Origin: Planctomycetota bacterium
GTDB taxonomy: Bacteria > Planctomycetota > Phycisphaerae > WQYP01
Reading direction: 5' to 3'
Assembly: GCA_021831565.1 (NCBI GenBank)
Contig: JAKBMM010000003.1
Span: forward strand, 1-64,000
DNA: 64,000 bases
Made by a program: the position numbers and the translations under genes. The stretch's first letter is position 1; each line of letters opens with the position of its first letter. This document shows positions 59,028 through 64,000 of the stretch, piece after piece. The notes under the pieces are model-generated. The model was given only the letters and a program-made list of their open reading frames with translations, had not been told where the DNA came from and did not search any database.

Positions 59028-59130
59028 AGTCCCGGCAAACACCGGGGGCCGGCCGTTTGGTTGATATGCAAGCGGCGTCCAATATTGCTTAGCGGCGCGC
59101 GGCGCGATGGGATCGCCGGCAGTACCTAAA

Positions 59131-59200
59131 AGGGGGTCGGACATCAGGCCCGACTGAGGATCAGGACCATGGCGGCCTGGAAGGCCGCCCCCCAAGGGGA
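59131..59200. repeat. dispersed intergenic repeat, copy A
   Basis: AGGGGGTCGGACATCAGGCCCGACTGAGGATCAGGAC..GGCGGCCTGGAAGGCCGCCCC, similar to 59741-59805. Confidence 0.6.
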
Positions 59201-59740
59201 GGTCCGAGCTTGCCGCGTCTACTTTTTGTTCACAAAGGAACATGGCTGAGCCCCGTTCACCGTGTGCACAACTTTTTACTACCGTTGCGGCCGCGATTTG
59301 CGTGGCGGCCATATACTGATACTTGGATAGTTTAATCCACTTCCAATAAAAAGCAAGAGAAAAATTGAGAATTTTTTTAGTTTATGGCCAGGAATGTTAT
59401 AACTGCTGACTATATAATCACTTACGCTACGATAAATTTATTCAAAAATATTCAAATTTCCTCCGCAGGCGGCGATTCTTCCAAGAATTACACACATCGT
59501 CACAGCGATCTTCCAGCCCATGCACGGTTACAGAAAAAACCGCTGCGCGCTCTGTAGCTCTCAGGTCGCGGGATTTTGGCAGTGTGGTATTGCGGCCACA
59601 CACTTGAATATTTTGATGGGTTCTGGACCCTCCCCAGGAGGTGTCAGGAAAAAGTGGAAAAATTAAAGACTATTTATTATAGGACCTTACCGCCAAATGA
59701 CGCGTGAAGACTGGAGGGTGAAGACGCCCGGCGCCTCAAA

Positions 59741-59805
59741 CGGGGGATCGGGCATCTTGCCCGACCGGGAATCAGGAACTGACGGAAAGGCCGCCCCAGA
59801 GAGGG
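59741..59805. repeat. dispersed intergenic repeat, copy B
   Basis: CGGGGGATCGGGCATCTTGCCCGACCGGGAATCAGGAACTGACGGAAAGGCCGCCCC, similar to 59131-59200. Confidence 0.6.
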
Positions 59806-59919
59806 CAATGGTCACGTTTCGCAGACTGGTCGGCTTATACGCGAGCGTCTCGATCCGCGGCGTGCCGCCGGATCCGCCGAAAATGTGGACTCGCCCGGTT
59901 TGCGGGTTGTCGCCATAAA

Positions 59920-59937
59920 CTATACTGGGGTATAGTA
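59920..59937. promoter_or_regulatory. probable operator for the CsoR/RcnR-family regulator
   Basis: ACTATAC-TGGG-GTATAGT perfect 7-bp inverted repeat ~30 bp upstream of the ATG; resembles TACT-Gn-AGTA-type sites of this family. Confidence 0.65.
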
Positions 59938-59967
59938 TAAGAGCGCGAAGAATATGGAGGATCAACA

Positions 59968-60246
59968 ATGTCCCACCTGATTACCAACCAGGCCAAGCTT
60001 GTCGCCCGGGTCCGCCGCATCCGCGGGCAGGTCGCGGCCATCGAAACGGCCCTGCGGCAGGAACGCGAATGCGCCGCCATGCTGCAGATGATCGCCGCGT
60101 GCCGGGGCGCCATCGACGGACTGATGTCCGAAGTAATTGAAGGGTACATTCGTATGCATGTGATCGATCCCAGCCACAAGCCGACGGCGGCCCAACTGGC
60201 GGCGGCCCAGGAGCTTATAGATGTTCTCAAGAGCTATATGAAATGA
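59968..60246 (+). CDS. CsoR/RcnR-family metal-responsive repressor
   Basis: VRRIRGQVAAIETALRQERECAAMLQMIAACRGAIDGLMSEVIEGYIRMHV. Confidence 0.93.
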   Translation: MSHLITNQAKLVARVRRIRGQVAAIETALRQERECAAMLQMIAACRGAIDGLMSEVIEGYIRMHVIDPSHKPTAAQLAAAQELIDVLKSYMK

Positions 60247-62204
60247 CCGTTCCGGAAAAAAATCACGCCATGGACGCCGCGGGCCGCCCACCCGAGGCAC
60301 ACCCGAAGGAACATGCCGCGCCCGGTTCCGTGCCGTGCGACCACGAACTCCATCTGGAACCGTTGGAGTTGGCGCGGATTGCGCTGGTGGCGGCGGCGAT
60401 CGTACTGGTGTGGCTGCGGGTCTGGGAACCGCTGGAGAAAATCAGCCTGATCGGCCTGGCGGCGGCGCTGATCGGCGGATGGCCGATTTTCAAGGAGGCT
60501 CTTTCCAACCTGCTGGCGCGCCGCATGACGATGCAGCTTTCGATGACGATTGCCCTGGCGGCGGCGCTGGCCATTGGGCAATTCCTCACAGCATTGGTGA
60601 TCCTGTTCTTTGTTCTGGCGGCGGAAATGATCGAAGGTCTCACGGTGGGCCGGGGCCGCCAGGCCATTGGCCGGCTCATGGAGCTGTTGCCGCGCCGCGC
60701 GGAAGTGCGCCGCCAGGACGCCGGGCGGGAAGTAGCGGTGGACGAGATACAAATCGGCGATGTGGTCCTGGTGCGGCCCGGCGGCCGCATACCGATCGAT
60801 GGCGTGGTGGTTGCGGGTGGGTCGGCGGTGGATCAGTCGGCGATTACGGGTGAATCGATGCCGGTGGAAAAAGTCGTCGGCGCCGCCGTTTACGCCGGAA
60901 CGGTCAACCAGTCCGGCGTGCTGGAAGTACGGGTGACGGGAATCGGACCGGATACGGCCTTTGGCAAAATTGTGCATGCCGTGGAAGAAGCGGAAAAATA
61001 CCGGGCGAAAATCCAGAAAACGGCGGATCGCCTGGCGGGCTATCTTGTGTACTTCGCCATCGGCTGCGCTCTGCTGACCCTTCTGGTCACGCACAACATC
61101 GTTTCGACTATTTCCGTGGTGATTGTGGCCGGCGCCTGCGGCGTGGCGGCGGGAACGCCGCTGGCGATTCTCGGCGCGATCGGCCGGGCCGCGCGCCAGG
61201 GTGCGATCATCAAAGGCGGAATTTACCTCGAAACCCTCTGGCGGGTAAACACCGTGGTGCTGGACAAAACCGGCACGTTGACGTTGGGCCAGACGCGGGT
61301 GATGGCGGTGGAAACGGTTCGCGGCGTGAGCGAACAACAGCTGCTGGAAGCCGCGGCCATCGCCGAAGCCCGTTCCGAGCATCCCCTGGCCCGCGCCATC
61401 CTGGAAAAAGCCCGGGAATCAGGCACGCCAATCCGGGTGCCGGAACAGTTCCACTATACGCCGGGCAGGGGGATCACGTGCGTCCACCAGAGTCAGAGCA
61501 TCACGGTGGGCAACGCGCAATTGATGAGCGAGCAGGGACTGGATGTTTCCAGTTTGGAGCGAGACGAAAACACCGGTACGCTTACCTATGTATCGCAAAA
61601 TGGAAAACTGCTCGGAGCGCTGCTGATAGAAGATGTGTCGCGTCCGGAAGCCGCCGCGGCGGTCGCCGCGCTGCATCGGCAGCACATCCAGACGGTGCTT
61701 CTGACCGGCGATACCCAAGCCGTGGGCCGGCGAATCGGCCGGGAACTGGGCATATCCTCCGTATACGCCCAACTGCTGCCGGATCAGAAGGTACAGCACG
61801 TTCGGCGGCTGCGCGGGATGGGAAGCTGCGTCGCGATGGTCGGCGATGGCATCAACGACGCACCGGCGCTGATGGAGGCCGATGTGGGCGTGGCGATGGG
61901 ATCAGGCACGGACGTAGCGCGCGAAAGCGCGGACGTGGTATTGCTGGGCAACGACCTGGTCAAATTCACCCAGACCATGCGGCTGGCGCGCCAATGCCGC
62001 CGCATCATCATGTTCAATTTCATCGGTACGCTCACGGTCGACAGCATCGGCGTGGCCTTGGCGGCGATGGGATTTCTCAATCCGCTGTTGGCGGCCCTGA
62101 TCCACGTAGGGTCAGAAACGGCGTTTATATTTAATTCCGCCCGCTTGCTGCCGGGCGGGCATTTCGTCGGCAACGGTCGGCCAAATGGAGAAGGTAAACC
62201 ATAG
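60243..62204 (+). CDS. P1B-like cation-translocating P-type ATPase lacking HMA domain and CPC motif
   Basis: VVLDKTGTLTLGQTRV; SEHPLARAIL; MVGDGINDAPALMEADVGVAMGSGTDVARESADVVL; VAGACGVAAGTPLAIL in place of the CPx motif. Confidence 0.95.
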   Translation: MTVPEKNHAMDAAGRPPEAHPKEHAAPGSVPCDHELHLEPLELARIALVAAAIVLVWLRVWEPLEKISLIGLAAALIGGWPIFKEALSNLLARRMTMQLSMTIALAAALAIGQFLTALVILFFVLAAEMIEGLTVGRGRQAIGRLMELLPRRAEVRRQDAGREVAVDEIQIGDVVLVRPGGRIPIDGVVVAGGSAVDQSAITGESMPVEKVVGAAVYAGTVNQSGVLEVRVTGIGPDTAFGKIVHAVEEAEKYRAKIQKTADRLAGYLVYFAIGCALLTLLVTHNIVSTISVVIVAGACGVAAGTPLAILGAIGRAARQGAIIKGGIYLETLWRVNTVVLDKTGTLTLGQTRVMAVETVRGVSEQQLLEAAAIAEARSEHPLARAILEKARESGTPIRVPEQFHYTPGRGITCVHQSQSITVGNAQLMSEQGLDVSSLERDENTGTLTYVSQNGKLLGALLIEDVSRPEAAAAVAALHRQHIQTVLLTGDTQAVGRRIGRELGISSVYAQLLPDQKVQHVRRLRGMGSCVAMVGDGINDAPALMEADVGVAMGSGTDVARESADVVLLGNDLVKFTQTMRLARQCRRIIMFNFIGTLTVDSIGVALAAMGFLNPLLAALIHVGSETAFIFNSARLLPGGHFVGNGRPNGEGKP

Positions 62205-62251
62205 CCGCGCCGCGTACCGGCGAGCATAAGAGAAGGTGCGCAGGTTCCGTC

Positions 62252-64000
62252 TCAAGTGAAACGCAGGGTAACAATCCGTTTGGGCTTGAGAACCACCGCA
62301 AGTTTTCCATCAGTCGAACCAAGCTCTTCCACGGGGTTGCTTTCAAAGTCCACCATCTGGATCCTGCCGGTGGGGGGGCCGAAATACGGCCCAGCAGGCT
62401 GGGCGGTAACGATCGTTGCGGTAATGGTTATCTCGTGGGGATTGAATATGCGTACTTCCAGACCTTCGCCGCTCCGGCGGACGCTGCTGACCACGGCCGG
62501 ACCGTCGATGCGTAACAAGCCGGCTGTGGCGGGAAGCGATCTTTCGGATCGAAAAATAGCGATATCCTCGCGCCGAAGCTGCACGACGCGCAGTCCCCCC
62601 GCCATTTGTTGGCCCAGTTCGCACAAGCGTGTCCGATCAGGTTTCCCCGCCAGCGGGACGATGCCGTAACGAAAAGTCATCGGCCCGCGCGACTGCCCGC
62701 CGGGTTCTCCGTTGGTGAAAATAGTGCGGCGCGTGCCACGAAACAGCGTCAAAGCAATCGGACGTTCGGCGGTGTCGCGCACGGCGGTTTCAAGCAGCCC
62801 ATCGCCGACGACCCCAAGGCCGTGTTTCGTGTCGAACACGGCGGTCCAGCTTTGCTGCGGTTTGGTTTCGACCTCCAACTCGCGGTATTCGTGATTGTCC
62901 CGGCGTAAGGGTATGGATCTCTCGACGACATCGAACGGGCTGTCGGCGAGATACGTCCCGGCATCCACGCCACTGGGCAGGAGAACGCGGAGGCGATGGT
63001 CGTTGGCAGAATTTTGGACGGTTGTTTCTATATCCACATGATCCTGTCCGGGGCGCAAACTCACCAGGCTGTCGATTACCAGTTCGACCAACCGGTCCGA
63101 CCGCGTCATGCCGTCAAAGCGAAATTCTTCCGGCACGGACAGAGTCGTGCGGATGCGGAACGTCGTGAGCATCGGCCCGTTGTGAACCAGGGCCACGTCC
63201 GACTTGCAGGCGGTGGAGACGAACGCCTGATCGTTGACCGCGACGCCGTGATACCAGCCGTCGCCGATGTCGGCACAATCCTCAAAGGTCAGCAGGCGGC
63301 TATACACGCGGCCCGTGCGCTTGTCCGTGAGGGTCAATGTGCCGTTGGATTCGATTTGCACAACCAGATGCTCGTTGGCCATGGAACGCTCGCTGGCGGC
63401 CAGGCCCGGTATGTCCGGATACCGCGTCGGGCGCGGCGGCTTGATCGCCCGGACGGTGAGCGTTGTGTAGCCCAGGGCGGGAATCGAAAGAAGCAGGGCA
63501 ATCTTCACATGGTGGCTGTGCACGGCCTGCGGAAACCTGGCAGGGTGGATTCGCTGGTGTAGGCGATTCATCACCTGACCCAGCCGCTGATAGGGCATCT
63601 CTTTCCCGTCGGCGTCGTGGATGAGAAAGGCGGGCTTAGGCTCAAAGCCGAAGAACTCGTTAAAGCTCGGCCAATCGGTCGGTATCTCCAGCGTGAGTTC
63701 CGCGACTTGATGGAATTCGCGCGGCAGCGGGTTGAAGACGGCGACGCGCAACTCCTCATCGGTTATCCCGCCTTGCACGCTGGCGGCGATTCGACTCGTC
63801 GCTTCCACCGCCAGCTTGTCGGCGATCAATCGACACTGGTCGAAGCGATACTCCATGTCTTTGTGAACCTGATCCGTGCTGCAACCGTCGATGGAGTCGT
63901 GTGCATGATTCTGCAACAGCCACCGCCACGCGACCTGGAGAAATCCTTGCGGATATTCCCACCCGGTCACTCCATGGGCCAACGCGCTGAACGGCTCGGC
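62252..64000 (-). CDS. GH38 alpha-mannosidase, C-terminal part (5' end outside the window)
   Basis: WRWLLQNHAHDSIDGCSTDQVHKDMEYRFDQC; ELRVAVFNPLPREF; frame open to the window edge. Confidence 0.9.
   Translation of the reverse strand, partial: AEPFSALAHGVTGWEYPQGFLQVAWRWLLQNHAHDSIDGCSTDQVHKDMEYRFDQCRLIADKLAVEATSRIAASVQGGITDEELRVAVFNPLPREFHQVAELTLEIPTDWPSFNEFFGFEPKPAFLIHDADGKEMPYQRLGQVMNRLHQRIHPARFPQAVHSHHVKIALLLSIPALGYTTLTVRAIKPPRPTRYPDIPGLAASERSMANEHLVVQIESNGTLTLTDKRTGRVYSRLLTFEDCADIGDGWYHGVAVNDQAFVSTACKSDVALVHNGPMLTTFRIRTTLSVPEEFRFDGMTRSDRLVELVIDSLVSLRPGQDHVDIETTVQNSANDHRLRVLLPSGVDAGTYLADSPFDVVERSIPLRRDNHEYRELEVETKPQQSWTAVFDTKHGLGVVGDGLLETAVRDTAERPIALTLFRGTRRTIFTNGEPGGQSRGPMTFRYGIVPLAGKPDRTRLCELGQQMAGGLRVVQLRREDIAIFRSERSLPATAGLLRIDGPAVVSSVRRSGEGLEVRIFNPHEITITATIVTAQPAGPYFGPPTGRIQMVDFESNPVEELGSTDGKLAVVLKPKRIVTLRFT

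Noticed and set aside
58935-59312. 125-aa minus-strand ORF with poly-Gly tract
   Set aside because: Created by the C17 run and intergenic repeats; no domain or start context.
59697-59918. 73-aa ORF with SGILPDRESGTDGKAAPER
   Set aside because: Peptide derives from the dispersed intergenic repeat; not a credible gene.
1-64000. CRISPR arrays, rRNA genes, prophage or intact IS transposase
   Set aside because: No regularly spaced direct repeats with spacers, no rRNA signature and no transposase/integrase/phage proteins were recognised in the ORF track.

Overview
This 64 kb window is high-GC bacterial DNA. It looks Planctomycetota/Phycisphaerae-like, inferred from the DUF4340-GldG-ABC cluster, the H-X9-DG prepilin-like protein, the ECF sigma fusion and the propeller proteins; no rRNA is present to confirm this. 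Content is mostly chromosomal: a DUF4340/GldG/ABC-permease/ATPase operon (minus strand, 4.1-10.2 kb); a lone ExbD beside a lipoprotein and a large TPR-like protein; an RHH antitoxin plus frameshifted PIN toxin; a complete type II secretion operon (gspE,F,G,H,I,J,K,L,M,C-like,D; 15.3-28.2 kb); rhamnulokinase, aroK, an ECF sigma fusion, coaE, rho, prfA, rpmE, tRNA-Met, pgl, tkt; a DUF3494 PEP-CTERM-like protein; an orphan ECF sigma; a CusCBA-like RND operon; a nucleotidyltransferase pair; an FAD reductase, yqgE, murQ; a prepilin-like protein, a MauE-like protein, a Cys-rich small secreted protein, a propeller protein paralogous to the partial gene at the window start; a CsoR/RcnR-family regulator with P-type ATPase; and a partial GH38 alpha-mannosidase. 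The most interesting items are: the regulator/P-type ATPase pair, both with non-canonical metal-site motifs and a perfect operator-like palindrome; a 153-bp TIR-bounded hairpin element plus dispersed CCGTGAACGGTTAC-like motifs; dispersed TCCCGAT..ATCGGGA palindromes, two of them inside CDSs; an exact 303-bp x3 tandem duplication of a secretin N-domain; a CusA-like pump with three large insertions; and an ECF sigma fused to a large C-terminal domain. No CRISPR array, rRNA, prophage or intact transposase was seen.
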